A stretch of DNA of 45,294 nucleotides, from positions 1 to 45,294 of the forward strand of contig JAJQCZ010000064.1 in assembly GCA_021202465.1 (NCBI GenBank). The letters are read 5' to 3'. Of the stretch, positions 9,113 through 18,623 are shown in pieces. Position 1 is the stretch's first letter. Every line of letters begins with the position of its first letter. The translations under genes were made by a program, and so were the position numbers. This stretch comes from Lachnospiraceae bacterium (GTDB lineage Bacteria; Bacillota; Clostridia; Lachnospirales; Lachnospiraceae). A model generated the notes under the pieces. That model saw nothing but the letters and a program-made list of their open reading frames with translations, did not search any database and was not told the origin of the DNA.

Positions 9113-10993
9113 ATGGAATTTAATTTACAGGAAGAACTGAAGAAGCTGCCGGATCGGCCGGGGGTGTATCTGATGCATGACGCCTCGGACCGGATTATTT
9201 ACGTGGGGAAAGCGGTGGTCCTGAAGAACCGGGTGCGCCAGTATTTCCAGAAAGGCACGAACAAGTCGCCGAAGGTGCAGCGCATGGTGTCGCAGATCGC
9301 CTGGTTCGAGACGATCGTCGTGGATTCGGAAGCGGAGGCTCTGGTGCTGGAGTGCAACCTGATCAAGGAGCACCGCCCCAAATATAATACGATGCTGAAG
9401 GATGATAAGGGCTATCCCTATATCCGGGTGACGGTGGAAGAGGAGTATCCGCGGATTCTGCTGGCACGGCGCGCGAAGCGGGATGCGTCGAAATATTACG
9501 GACCGTATGTCAGCGCCGGGGCGGTGCGCGATACGATCCGCCTGGTACACCGGCTCTTCCGCATCCGCGACTGCAGCCGGAAGCTGCCGGAGGATACGGG
9601 GAAGGAGCGGCCCTGTCTGAATTATCACATTCATCAGTGCGATGCGCCCTGTCAGGGCTGGATCACGCCGGAGGCCTACGCGGAGTCCATCCGTAAGGCA
9701 CAGAGCTTCCTGGGAGGAAACTATGAGCCACTGTTAAAACAGCTGGAGGAGAAGATGCAGGCGGCGGCGGAGGCGCTGGATTTTGAGACGGCGGCGTCGT
9801 ACCGGGAGCTGCTGTTCAGCGTGCGGAAGATGGATGAACAGCAGAAGATGACGGAGAATAGTCGGGAGAACCGGGATGTGATCGCGCTGGCCGCCGAAGG
9901 GGCGGACGCGATCGTGCAGGTCTTCTTCGTCCGCGAGGGCAAGCTCATCGGCCGGGATCATTTTCACGTGCAGGTGGCGGAGGGCGACGGGAAGGTGCAG
10001 ATCCTGGAGGATTTCGTCAAACAGTTTTATGCCGGGACGCCCTTTATCCCCGGCGAGATCTTCCTGCCCGATGTGCTGCCGGAGGGGGATTCGATCGCTT
10101 CCTGGCTGTCTGCAAAGAGCGGTCATAAGGTGACGCTGACTGTGCCGCGGCGGGGGGAGAAGCACTGCCTCATGGAGCTGGCGGAGCAGAACGCCGGGCT
10201 GATTCTCTCGCGGGACCGTGAGAGGGTGAAACGGGAGGAGGCGCGGACGCTGGGTGCGGTCCGTCAGCTGGAGGATCTGCTCGGTCTGGCGGGGCTGGTG
10301 CGCATGGAGGCCTTCGACATTTCCAATATCTCGGGCTTCGAGTCGGTGGGTTCCATGGTTGTCTATGAGAAGGGGAAGCCGAAACGCAGTGACTATCGTA
10401 AATTTAAGATCAAATGGGTGCAGGGGCCGAACGATTATGCGTCTATGGAGGAGGTGCTCACGCGGCGCTTCTCCCATGGGCTTGAGGAACAGCGGATCCT
10501 GCGGGAGCGGGGGCTGGAGGAGGAGTACGGCAGCTTCACCCGTTTCCCGGATCTGCTTCTGATGGACGGCGGGCGCGGTCAGGTGAATGTGGCTGAGGAG
10601 GTGCTGGCGCGGATGGGTCTGTCGATTCCGGTCTGCGGGATGGTGAAGGATGACAATCACCGGACACGGGGGCTGTATTTCCGCAATCAGGAGCTGCCGA
10701 TCGACCGGCACAGTGAGGCGTTTCAGCTGATCACGCGGATTCAGGACGAGACGCACCGCTTTGCCATCGAGTACCACCGCAGTCTGCGGGGCAAGGCGCA
10801 GGTACATTCGATCCTGGACGACATCGACGGCGTGGGACCGGCGCGCCGGAAGGCGCTGATGCGGGAGTTCCAGACGCTGGACGCGCTGCGGGAGGCGTCG
10901 GTGGACGATCTGGCCCGGATCCCGGAGATGAATCGCCGCGTGGCGCGCACGGTGTATGCGTTTTTTCATGACGGGGAGATCCCGGAGGAGTAG
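9113..10993 (+). CDS. uvrC: Excinuclease ABC subunit C
   Basis: A 626-residue protein making both incisions in nucleotide excision repair. The N-terminal GIY-YIG nuclease is seen as [30 protein letters not shown] and [18 protein letters not shown]. It is followed by [27 protein letters not shown], a Cys cluster ([15 protein letters not shown]), the UvrB-binding coiled region ([22 protein letters not shown]), the RNase H-like second nuclease ([22 protein letters not shown]) and C-terminal helix-hairpin-helices ([15 protein letters not shown]). The ATG at 9113 is fixed by the conserved N-terminus. It has no Shine-Dalgarno and sits where transcription should begin. Confidence 0.96.
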   Translation: MEFNLQEELKKLPDRPGVYLMHDASDRIIYVGKAVVLKNRVRQYFQKGTNKSPKVQRMVSQIAWFETIVVDSEAEALVLECNLIKEHRPKYNTMLKDDKGYPYIRVTVEEEYPRILLARRAKRDASKYYGPYVSAGAVRDTIRLVHRLFRIRDCSRKLPEDTGKERPCLNYHIHQCDAPCQGWITPEAYAESIRKAQSFLGGNYEPLLKQLEEKMQAAAEALDFETAASYRELLFSVRKMDEQQKMTENSRENRDVIALAAEGADAIVQVFFVREGKLIGRDHFHVQVAEGDGKVQILEDFVKQFYAGTPFIPGEIFLPDVLPEGDSIASWLSAKSGHKVTLTVPRRGEKHCLMELAEQNAGLILSRDRERVKREEARTLGAVRQLEDLLGLAGLVRMEAFDISNISGFESVGSMVVYEKGKPKRSDYRKFKIKWVQGPNDYASMEEVLTRRFSHGLEEQRILRERGLEEEYGSFTRFPDLLLMDGGRGQVNVAEEVLARMGLSIPVCGMVKDDNHRTRGLYFRNQELPIDRHSEAFQLITRIQDETHRFAIEYHRSLRGKAQVHSILDDIDGVGPARRKALMREFQTLDALREASVDDLARIPEMNRRVARTVYAFFHDGEIPEE

Positions 10994-11010
10994 CCAGAAC
11001 GGGGAAAATA

Positions 11011-11019
11011 TGGTATACT
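11011..11019 (+). promoter_or_regulatory. Extended -10 promoter ahead of hprK
   Basis: TGGTATACT (11011-11019) is an extended -10 element; 17 bp upstream only a weak -35 (TAGCCA, overlapping the uvrC stop) is present. A small hairpin GTGCT-TAT-AGCAC follows in the leader at about 11033-11045. It would drive hprK-murB-whiA. Confidence 0.5.
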
Positions 11020-11151
11020 GAAAAAGCATTGCGTGCTTATAGCACACACTGAATACGGACACGCGCGGGGCGTTCTGCACGAAAGAGGCGGGGCGTACTC
11101 CGGGATGGATATGGAAATAAAGCTTCAGGAGAAGAAGATAGGAGGACCAAC

Positions 11152-12084
11152 GTGGAAGGAATCAGTTTGAGCCAGGTGGCGATGGATATGAACCTGCGGC
11201 ATCTGAATCCGGAGGTGGACATCGAGGGCGTGCGGGTGACGCACTGGGATGTCAACCGGCCGGCGCTGCAGATGGCGGGATTTTTTGAGCATTTTGATGC
11301 GGACCGCATGCAGTTCATCGGGAATGTGGAGATGACGTATCTGCGGAATCTGACCCGGGAGAGGAAGAATGAGGTGTTCCGCATGCTGTTCTCGCGGAAT
11401 ATTCCCTGCCTGGTGTACTGCCGCGATCATCTGCCGGATGAGGAAGTGATCGGGCTGGCGGATGAGTACGAGGTGCCTCTGTTCGCCTCGCACTGCTTTA
11501 CTTCGGATGTGTATGCCCGGGTGCTGCGGTATCTCCAGGAGAAGCTGGGGCCGACGCAGACGATTCACGGCGTGCTGATGGATGTGGCCGGCGTGGGAAT
11601 CCTCATCACCGGAGAGAGCGGCATCGGCAAGAGCGAGGCGGCGCTGGAGCTGATCAAGCGCGGACACCGTCTGGTGGCGGACGACGCGGTGGAGCTGCAC
11701 CGTGTCAACGATGCCGAGATCGTGGGGCGGGCGCCGTCGGTCACCAAGCATTTTATCGAGCTGCGCGGCATCGGCATCATCGATGTGAAGGCGCTGTTCG
11801 GCGCGGAGAGCGTCAAGGACGAGCAGGACGTGGATATGGTGATCGTCCTGGAGGACTGGAACAAGGACAAGGTGTATGATCGCCTGGGATCTCAGGAGGA
11901 GTATGTGAAATATCTGGGGAACAAGATTCTCAGCTGCCGCATCCCCATCCGGCCCGGCCGGAACGTGGCTATCATCGTGGAAGCGGCGGCGGTCAATTTC
12001 CGCCAGAAGGAAATGGGCTACGACGCCAAGGAAGAGCTGTATAAGAGAGTGCAGAACAATATGCTGAAGGGAATTGAGAGCTGA
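11152..12084 (+). CDS. hprK: HPr kinase/phosphorylase
   Basis: A 310-residue bifunctional enzyme that adds and removes phosphate on the regulatory serine of HPr, setting carbon catabolite repression. The C-terminal catalytic domain begins at IHGVLMDVAGVGILITGESGIGKSE (P-loop 154-161), continues with RGHRLVADDAVEL and the family signature ELRGIGIIDVKALFGAESV, and ends with RPGRNVAIIVEAAAVNFRQK. The start is GTG with GGAGG 6 nt upstream. It overlaps murB (TGATG), which implies translational coupling. Confidence 0.96.
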   Translation: MEGISLSQVAMDMNLRHLNPEVDIEGVRVTHWDVNRPALQMAGFFEHFDADRMQFIGNVEMTYLRNLTRERKNEVFRMLFSRNIPCLVYCRDHLPDEEVIGLADEYEVPLFASHCFTSDVYARVLRYLQEKLGPTQTIHGVLMDVAGVGILITGESGIGKSEAALELIKRGHRLVADDAVELHRVNDAEIVGRAPSVTKHFIELRGIGIIDVKALFGAESVKDEQDVDMVIVLEDWNKDKVYDRLGSQEEYVKYLGNKILSCRIPIRPGRNVAIIVEAAAVNFRQKEMGYDAKEELYKRVQNNMLKGIES

Positions 12085-13022
12085 TGACGAGACCGAATCA
12101 GGAACGAAGCGGCGGAATGGAGGGACAGGCGCGCCTGTGGGCGGTAGCAGGGACTTCCGTGGTGCGCGAGCACGAGCCCATGTCCCTGCACACGACCTTC
12201 CAGGTGGGCGGCCCGGCGGATTTCTTCATCGAGCCGGAGAGTCCGGCGGTGCTGGCGGAGATGCTTGACGTCTGCCGGGAGGAAGAGATTCCCTTTGTTA
12301 TTCTCGGACGGGGCAGCAATGTCCTGGTCGGCGACGGAGGCTATCGCGGCGTCATTTTTCATATCGGCGACGCGATGTCGCGTATCCGCCGGGAGGGGTG
12401 TGAGATCATCGCGGAGGCGGGGGTCACGCTGTCGGCACTGGCCCGTTTTGCCCGGCTGAACAGTCTGTCGGGGCTGGAATTCGCCGGAGGTATTCCCGGC
12501 TCTCTGGGCGGCGCGCTGTTCATGAATGCCGGAGCCTACGGCGGCGAGATGCGCGACGTGGTGCGCGAAGCGCTGATCCTGACGGAGTCCGGGGAAGCAC
12601 GCTGGATCCCGGCGGAGGAGCTGGCTCTGGGCTACCGGACCAGCCGCATCCAGACGGAGGGGCTGATCGCCCTGGCGGCCCGGATGGAGCTGGTGCCGGG
12701 GGATCCGGAGGAGATTCAGGAGCGCATGGCGGACTTCGCCAGGCGTCGGCGGAGCAAACAGCCGCTGGAATATCCCAGCGCCGGCAGCACGTTCAAACGG
12801 CCGCCGGGATATTTCGCCGGGAAGCTGATCGAGGATGCCGGTCTGGCGGGCTACGCCGTGGGCGGCGCCTGTGTGTCGGAGAAGCACTGCGGCTTTGTCA
12901 TTAACCGGGACCGCGCAACGGCGGCTGATATCCTGGCGGTCTGCCGCGATGTGGCGGCGGAGGTGGAGCGGCAGACGGGTGTGGCGCTGGAGATGGAGGT
13001 TCGCTGTCTGGGGGAATTTTAA
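12084..13022 (+). CDS. murB: UDP-N-acetylenolpyruvoylglucosamine reductase
   Basis: A 312-residue FAD enzyme that reduces UDP-GlcNAc-enolpyruvate to UDP-MurNAc in peptidoglycan synthesis. It shows the FAD-binding stretch TTFQVGGPADFFIEPES, FVILGRGSNVLVGDGG, the substrate and FAD loop GLEFAGGIPGSLGGALFMNAGAYGGEM, and the C-terminal domain with QPLEYPSAGSTFKRPPG and GGACVSEKHCGFVINRDRATAADI. The start overlaps the hprK stop; an internal ATG at 12117 is possible but less well coupled. The stop abuts the whiA ATG directly. Confidence 0.95.
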   Translation: MTRPNQERSGGMEGQARLWAVAGTSVVREHEPMSLHTTFQVGGPADFFIEPESPAVLAEMLDVCREEEIPFVILGRGSNVLVGDGGYRGVIFHIGDAMSRIRREGCEIIAEAGVTLSALARFARLNSLSGLEFAGGIPGSLGGALFMNAGAYGGEMRDVVREALILTESGEARWIPAEELALGYRTSRIQTEGLIALAARMELVPGDPEEIQERMADFARRRRSKQPLEYPSAGSTFKRPPGYFAGKLIEDAGLAGYAVGGACVSEKHCGFVINRDRATAADILAVCRDVAAEVERQTGVALEMEVRCLGEF

Positions 13023-13961
13023 ATGTCCTTTTCACAGGAAATCAAAGAGGAACTGGCGGAACAGATGAGCCCGGCCAGGCACTGTCAGCTGGCGGAGCTG
13101 GCCGCGCTGGTCGGCGCCTGCGGCGTTTACGGGATCCGGTGTGACCGAAGCGTCTATCTGCTGCTTCAGAGTGAAAATATTCTGGTGATCCGCAAGGCGG
13201 CCCGGCTGCTGCGCCGGGCCTTTCGCATACAGCCGGAGGTCTCCGTGTACGGCAACGGCGACTGGCGCAAGGGCCGGCTGTATACGCTGGCCATCCTGGA
13301 ACGGGAGGCGGCCGGTCAGGTGCTGAAGGCGGTGAAATATCTCTCTCAGGGCGGTGTGCTCCGGGAGCTGTCGCTTCCGTCCAACGGTCTGCTGCTGCAG
13401 CAGACCTGCTGTCGGCGGGCGTTCATCCGCGGGTGCTTTCTGGCCTCCGGGTCGATCAGTGATCCACGGAAATCCTATCATTTTGAGATTGTCTGCGGGA
13501 CGCCGGAGCGGGCGGAGCAGCTGCGGGATGCCATCCGTTCCTTCGAAGTGGATGCGAAGATCGTCCCGCGTAAGAAGTCCTGGGTGGTTTATGTCAAGGA
13601 GAGCGACGGCATCGCCGATATGCTCAATGTCATGGAGGCGCACCGGGGACTGATGAATCTGGAAAATATCCGCATTCTCCGGGGCATCAGCGGCCATGTG
13701 AACCGCTCGGTCAACTGCGAGACGGCCAACCTGAACAAGACCGTGTCTGCCTCGGTCGAGCAGATCCGCGACATCGAGAAGATACAGAGGACGATCGGTC
13801 TGGGCAGTCTGCCGGACTCCCTGCGGCAGATGGCGGAGGTTCGGCTGGAGTATCCGGATCTGCCGTTAAAGGAGCTGGGAGCCTATCTGGATCCGCCGGT
13901 GGGAAAGTCCGGCGTGAACCATCGGCTGCGCAAGATCAAAGCCATTGCGGAGGAACTGTGA
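13023..13961 (+). CDS. whiA: DNA-binding protein WhiA
   Basis: A 312-residue protein of the WhiA family, with an N-terminal LAGLIDADG-like fold (SFSQEIKEELAEQ, CQLAELAALVGACG, RRAFIRGCFLASGSISDPRKSYHFE) and a C-terminal helix-turn-helix (SLPDSLRQMAEVRLEYPDLPLKELGAYL, then KSGVNHRLRKI). WhiA controls sporulation-linked or division genes in Gram-positives. Its ATG touches the murB TAA with no gap. In many Clostridia rapZ (and yvcK) lies between murB and whiA; here neither is present. Confidence 0.96.
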   Translation: MSFSQEIKEELAEQMSPARHCQLAELAALVGACGVYGIRCDRSVYLLLQSENILVIRKAARLLRRAFRIQPEVSVYGNGDWRKGRLYTLAILEREAAGQVLKAVKYLSQGGVLRELSLPSNGLLLQQTCCRRAFIRGCFLASGSISDPRKSYHFEIVCGTPERAEQLRDAIRSFEVDAKIVPRKKSWVVYVKESDGIADMLNVMEAHRGLMNLENIRILRGISGHVNRSVNCETANLNKTVSASVEQIRDIEKIQRTIGLGSLPDSLRQMAEVRLEYPDLPLKELGAYLDPPVGKSGVNHRLRKIKAIAEEL

Positions 13962-14052
13962 AAGATCCCTGACCGGACGGGCTGCGGAAGCATGAACGGG
14001 ACGGCATATATGCTGCAGAGTAAGACAGCAGAGAACACGGAGGAGAGACACG

Positions 14053-17000
14053 ATGGCCTTCACCCATCTTCACGTACACACAGAATACAGCCTGCTGGAC
14101 GGCTCCAGCAAGATCTCGGAGATCGCCGCCCGGGCGAAGGAGCTGGGCATGGACAGCCTGGCGATCACCGACCACGGCGTGATGTACGGCGTGATCGATT
14201 TCTACAAGGCCTGCCGGAAGGAGGGCATTAACCCCATCCTCGGCTGTGAGGTCTATGTGGCGCCGGGTTCCCGCCTTGACCGGGAGCCGGGCACCGGGGA
14301 GGATCGCTATTTCCATCTGGTGCTGCTGGCGGAGAACGATCAGGGCTATCATAACCTGATGAAGATCGTCTCGAAGGGCTTCATTGACGGCTTCTACTAT
14401 AAGCCGCGGGTGGACCTGGACGTGCTGCGCGAGTATCACGAGGGGATCATTGCTCTGAGCGCCTGCCTGGCCGGGGAGGTGGCAAAGCTTCTGGCCCGGA
14501 ATCAGTATGAGGCAGCCTGTGCCGCGGCGCGGCGGTACGAGGAGATTTTCGGGAAGGGGAATTATTTCCTGGAGCTGCAGGATCACGGAATTCCCACGCA
14601 GAAAACGGTGAATGCGGGGCTGCTGCGCATGAGCGAGGAGCTGGGCATCCCGCTGGTGGCCACCAACGATACGCATTATATCTACGCGGACGACGCCGAG
14701 GCGCATGATATCCTGCTGTGCCTGCAGACCGGGAAGAAGCTGGCGGACGAGAACCGTATGCGCTATGAGGGCGGTCAGTATTATCTTAAGTCCGAGGAGG
14801 AGATGCGGGCGCTCTTTCCCTACGCGCCGCAGGCTCTGGAGAATACGCACCGCATCGCGGAGCGCTGCCATGTGGAGATCGAGTTCGGCGTGCCGAAGCT
14901 GCCGCATTTCGATGTGCCGGAAGGCTATGATTCCTGGACCTATCTGAATCATCTCTGTCAGGAAGGGCTGACGAAGCGCTATCCGCAGGACGACGGTTCG
15001 GTGCGGAATCAGATGGAGTATGAGCTGGGTGTCATCCGTAAGATGGGGTATGTGGATTATTTCCTCATCGTCTGGGACTTTATCCACTATGCGAAAGAGC
15101 ACGATATCGCGGTGGGCCCGGGGCGCGGTTCGGCGGCCGGGAGCGTGGTTGCTTACTGTCTGGAGATCACCGACATCGATCCCATCCGTTATCAGCTGCT
15201 GTTCGAGCGTTTCCTGAATCCGGAGCGGGTCAGCATGCCGGATATCGACGTCGATTTCTGTTTTGAGCGCCGGGGCGAGGTCATCGATTATGTGACGCGC
15301 AAATACGGCGCCGACCGGGTGGTGCAGATCGTGACCTTCGGTACCATGGCGGCCCGGGCTGTGGTGCGGGATGTGGGCCGGGTCATGGATCTGCCCTATG
15401 CGCTCTGCGACCAGATCGCCAAGATGATTCCCAAGGAGCTGAACATCACCATCGAGCAGGCAATTCAGAAGAGCACCGATCTGCAGAAAGCGATGGCAGA
15501 GGATGAGCGCGTGGCGAAGCTCATCGAGATGTCGAAGCGCCTGGAGGGACTGCCGCGCCATACCTCGATGCACGCGGCGGGCGTCGTCATCGGCCAGCGG
15601 CCCATGGATGAATTCGTGCCGCTGTCGCGTTCCTCGGACGGTCAGCTGACGACACAGTTTACGATGACCACGATCGAGGAGCTGGGTCTGCTGAAGATGG
15701 ATTTCCTCGGACTGCGCACACTGACGGTGATCCAGAATACCGTGAAAATGCTGGCGCGGCGGGGGAAGCATATTGATATCAGTAAGATTGATTTCGATGA
15801 CCGCAGGGTTTACGAGTCTCTGGGCACCGGGAAGACCGACGGCGTGTTCCAGCTTGAAAGTTCAGGGATGAAGAGCTTCATGAAGGAGCTCAAGCCGATG
15901 AACCTGGAGGATGTCATCGCCGGTATTTCCCTCTATCGGCCGGGCCCGATGGATTTCATTCCCCAGTATATCCGCGGCAAGAACAATCCCCGGGCGGTGA
16001 CCTATCACTGCCCGCAGCTTGAGCCCATCCTCAAGCCCACCTACGGCTGCATCGTCTATCAGGAGCAGGTCATGCAGATCGTCCGCGACCTGGGCGGCTA
16101 CACGCTGGGCCGCAGCGATCTGGTGCGCCGCGCCATGAGCAAGAAGAAGCAGGATGTCATGAAGCGCGAGCGCCAGAATTTCATTTACGGAAATGAGGCC
16201 GAGGGCGTGCCGGGCTGCGTGGCCAACGGAATCTCCGCGGAGGTGGCCAGCCAGATCTACGACGAGATGATGGATTTTGCCAAATATGCTTTCAATAAGT
16301 CACACGCGGCCTGCTATGCGGTGGTAGCTTACCAGACCGCCTGGCTGAAATATTATTATCCGGTCGAGTTCATGGCGGCGCTGATGACCTCGGTCATCGA
16401 CAATATCAGCAAGGTGACGGAGTACATCGGTTCCTGCCGTTCCATGGGTATCGGGATCCTGCCCCCGGATATCAACGAGGGGGAATGGGGCTTCTCGGTG
16501 TCAGGGAAGAACATCCGCTACGGCCTCTCCGCCATCAAGGGTGTCGGACGCAGCGTCATCGAAAATATTCAGGCGGAGCGGGAGGCGGCGGGTCCCTTCC
16601 GGGATCTGAAGGATTTCATTGACCGCATGACCGGCAAGGAGATCAATAAGCGCACGATCGAGAACTTCATCAAGGCGGGCGCCATGGACACTCTTCCCGG
16701 CACCAGACGGCAGAAAATGCTGATCTATGCGGAGATCATGGACCGGCGCAGCCGTGAACTGAAGGACGGCATCAGCGGCCAGCTCTCCCTCTTTGACTTT
16801 CTCTCCGAAGAGGACCGCAGCGCCGCCGAGACGCCGCTGCCGGACGTGGAGGACTACAGCAAGGCGGAGCGCCTGGCGCTGGAGAAGGAGGTCCTGGGCA
16901 TCTATGTCAGCGGGCATCCGCTGGATGACGACCGGGCGCGGTGGGAGAAGCATACGACGGCTGCGGCGGCGCAGTTCGCGGTCGACGAGGAGACCGGGCG

Positions 17001-17526
17001 CGCGCAGGTCTCGGAGGGAGCCATCGTGACGATCGGTGGTATCCTTACCGCGAAGACTGTAAAGCTGACCAAAAATAACCAGAATATGGCCTTTGTCACG
17101 CTGGAGGATCTGACCGGAGACGTCGAGGTGATCGTATTTCCCAGGGATTATGAGAGGAACCGGGCCTTCCTGGAACCGGACCGCAAGCTGTTCATCCGCG
17201 GGCGGGTCAGCCTGGGGGCGGATGATCCGAAGGGCAAGCTGGTCTGCGAGCGGGTGCTTGACTTCGAAGCTCTGCCGCGGGACATCTGGGTGCAGTTCCC
17301 CGACCGCGCGGGCTATGCCGCGGACACGGAGAGGCTGGAGCAGCTGCGGGATGGGCAGCCGGTGACCGTCTATCTGGCACGGGAGCGCGCCGTTAAGCGT
17401 CTGTCCGGCGTCCGCCGTCCCGGTGAGGAGGAAGAGGCCCTGATCCGCCGGCTGACAGACCGTTTCGGGGCGGAAAACATCCGTACCGTCGAAAAAAAGC
17501 TTGAAGATGTATGGAAAATGAGATAA
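14053..17526 (+). CDS. dnaE: DNA polymerase III alpha subunit DnaE
   Basis: A 1157-residue replicative polymerase subunit. The PHP domain starts FTHLHVHTEYSLLDGSSK and contains LAITDHGVMYG. The polymerase core has VGPGRGSAAGSVV, MPDIDVDFCFERRGEVIDYV (catalytic Asp residues), ISLYRPGPMDFIPQYI and DFAKYAFNKSHAACYAVVAY. A helix-hairpin-helix region and a C-terminal OB fold (VTIGGILTAKTVKLTKNNQNMAFVTLEDLTG) follow. Length and lack of an inserted 3'-5' exonuclease mark it as DnaE rather than PolC. RBS GGAGAG sits 8 nt before the ATG, and 91 bp separate it from whiA. Confidence 0.97.
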   Translation: MAFTHLHVHTEYSLLDGSSKISEIAARAKELGMDSLAITDHGVMYGVIDFYKACRKEGINPILGCEVYVAPGSRLDREPGTGEDRYFHLVLLAENDQGYHNLMKIVSKGFIDGFYYKPRVDLDVLREYHEGIIALSACLAGEVAKLLARNQYEAACAAARRYEEIFGKGNYFLELQDHGIPTQKTVNAGLLRMSEELGIPLVATNDTHYIYADDAEAHDILLCLQTGKKLADENRMRYEGGQYYLKSEEEMRALFPYAPQALENTHRIAERCHVEIEFGVPKLPHFDVPEGYDSWTYLNHLCQEGLTKRYPQDDGSVRNQMEYELGVIRKMGYVDYFLIVWDFIHYAKEHDIAVGPGRGSAAGSVVAYCLEITDIDPIRYQLLFERFLNPERVSMPDIDVDFCFERRGEVIDYVTRKYGADRVVQIVTFGTMAARAVVRDVGRVMDLPYALCDQIAKMIPKELNITIEQAIQKSTDLQKAMAEDERVAKLIEMSKRLEGLPRHTSMHAAGVVIGQRPMDEFVPLSRSSDGQLTTQFTMTTIEELGLLKMDFLGLRTLTVIQNTVKMLARRGKHIDISKIDFDDRRVYESLGTGKTDGVFQLESSGMKSFMKELKPMNLEDVIAGISLYRPGPMDFIPQYIRGKNNPRAVTYHCPQLEPILKPTYGCIVYQEQVMQIVRDLGGYTLGRSDLVRRAMSKKKQDVMKRERQNFIYGNEAEGVPGCVANGISAEVASQIYDEMMDFAKYAFNKSHAACYAVVAYQTAWLKYYYPVEFMAALMTSVIDNISKVTEYIGSCRSMGIGILPPDINEGEWGFSVSGKNIRYGLSAIKGVGRSVIENIQAEREAAGPFRDLKDFIDRMTGKEINKRTIENFIKAGAMDTLPGTRRQKMLIYAEIMDRRSRELKDGISGQLSLFDFLSEEDRSAAETPLPDVEDYSKAERLALEKEVLGIYVSGHPLDDDRARWEKHTTAAAAQFAVDEETGRAQVSEGAIVTIGGILTAKTVKLTKNNQNMAFVTLEDLTGDVEVIVFPRDYERNRAFLEPDRKLFIRGRVSLGADDPKGKLVCERVLDFEALPRDIWVQFPDRAGYAADTERLEQLRDGQPVTVYLARERAVKRLSGVRRPGEEEEALIRRLTDRFGAENIRTVEKKLEDVWKMR

Positions 17527-17540
17527 ACTAGCAACCAAAT

Positions 17541-17577
17541 TGACGATACCAGGGTAAAAAAAACCGAGGTATCGTCA
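17541..17577 (+). other. Stem-loop or palindromic operator upstream of pfkA
   Basis: TGACGATACC (17541-17550) and GGTATCGTCA (17568-17577) are perfect 10-bp inverted repeats around a 17-nt loop that contains A8. No T tract follows, so it is not a normal terminator. It lies 14 bp after the dnaE stop and 36 bp before pfkA. Confidence 0.6.
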
Positions 17578-17613
17578 CAACATTCGCACAAGGATCATCA
17601 GAAAGGAGCCGTT

Positions 17614-18591
17614 ATGTCAGAAGAAGTGAAAACCATCGGAGTGCTGACCAGCGGGGGAGACGCCCCCGGTATGAACGCCGCGATCCGCGCCGTCGTCCGG
17701 GCCGGGATCGCCGCCGGACTGCAGGTAAAGGGAATCATGCGGGGCTACGCCGGTCTCCTGGATGAGGAGATTGTGGAGATGGACTCCCGGAGCGTCGCGG
17801 AGATCATTGAACGCGGCGGAACCATCCTCTATACAGCCCGCTGTCAGGAATTTATGACGGAAGAGGGCCAGCAGCGCGCAGCGGAGATCTGCCGGAAACA
17901 TGGCATCGACGGCCTGGTGGTCATCGGCGGCGACGGATCCTTCCGGGGCGCCGGGAAGCTGGCGGAGCTGGGCATCAATACCATCGGAATTCCGGGCACC
18001 ATCGATCTGGATATCGCCTGTACGGATTATACGATTGGATTTGATACGGCTATCAACACGGCGGTGGAGGCCATCGACCGGATCCGGGATACCTCCACGT
18101 CGCACGAGAGGGTCAGCATCATCGAAGTGATGGGGCGTCATGCCGGGTATATCGCTCTGTGGTGCGGTATTGCCAACGGCGCGGAGAATATTCTGATTCC
18201 GGAAACTTATGATTACGACGAGCAGAAGATCATCGAACAGATCATTCGCCTGCGGCGCAGCGGCAAGAAGCATCATATCATCGTCAACGCCGAGGGCGTT
18301 GGTCATACGATGGAGATGGCGGCCCGCATCGAGGCAGCAACGGGGATCGAGACGCGGGCTACGGTTCTCGGGTATATGCAGCGCGGCGGTTCACCGACAT
18401 GTAAGGATCGTGTGTATGCGTCCATCATGGGAACCAAGGCGGTCCATTTGCTGAAAGAAGGAAAGACGAAGCGGGTGATCGCCCATCAGGGCGGTGAATT
18501 CGTGGATTACGATATTGCGGAAGCGCTGGCGATGACCAAGACGATCCCGCCGGATTTCCGGACGGTGAGTCAGGAGCTGCTTCGGGTATAA
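17614..18591 (+). CDS. pfkA: ATP-type 6-phosphofructokinase
   Basis: A 325-residue glycolytic enzyme making fructose 1,6-bisphosphate. It has TSGGDAPGMNAAIRAVVR at the N-terminus, the donor-site motif GGDGS (105-109), which indicates ATP rather than PPi use, the catalytic loop PGTIDLDIACTDYTIGFDTA, and MGRHAGYIALWCGIANGAENILIPE. TIDLD replaces the common TIDND; I believe this variant is usual in Lachnospiraceae but cannot check. RBS AAAGGAG is 6 nt before the ATG. A perfect inverted repeat upstream (17541-17577) may regulate it. Confidence 0.95.
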   Translation: MSEEVKTIGVLTSGGDAPGMNAAIRAVVRAGIAAGLQVKGIMRGYAGLLDEEIVEMDSRSVAEIIERGGTILYTARCQEFMTEEGQQRAAEICRKHGIDGLVVIGGDGSFRGAGKLAELGINTIGIPGTIDLDIACTDYTIGFDTAINTAVEAIDRIRDTSTSHERVSIIEVMGRHAGYIALWCGIANGAENILIPETYDYDEQKIIEQIIRLRRSGKKHHIIVNAEGVGHTMEMAARIEAATGIETRATVLGYMQRGGSPTCKDRVYASIMGTKAVHLLKEGKTKRVIAHQGGEFVDYDIAEALAMTKTIPPDFRTVSQELLRV

Positions 18592-18623
18592 GGCAAAGCG
18601 CAAAGAGGGGGAGGTGAAGAGCC

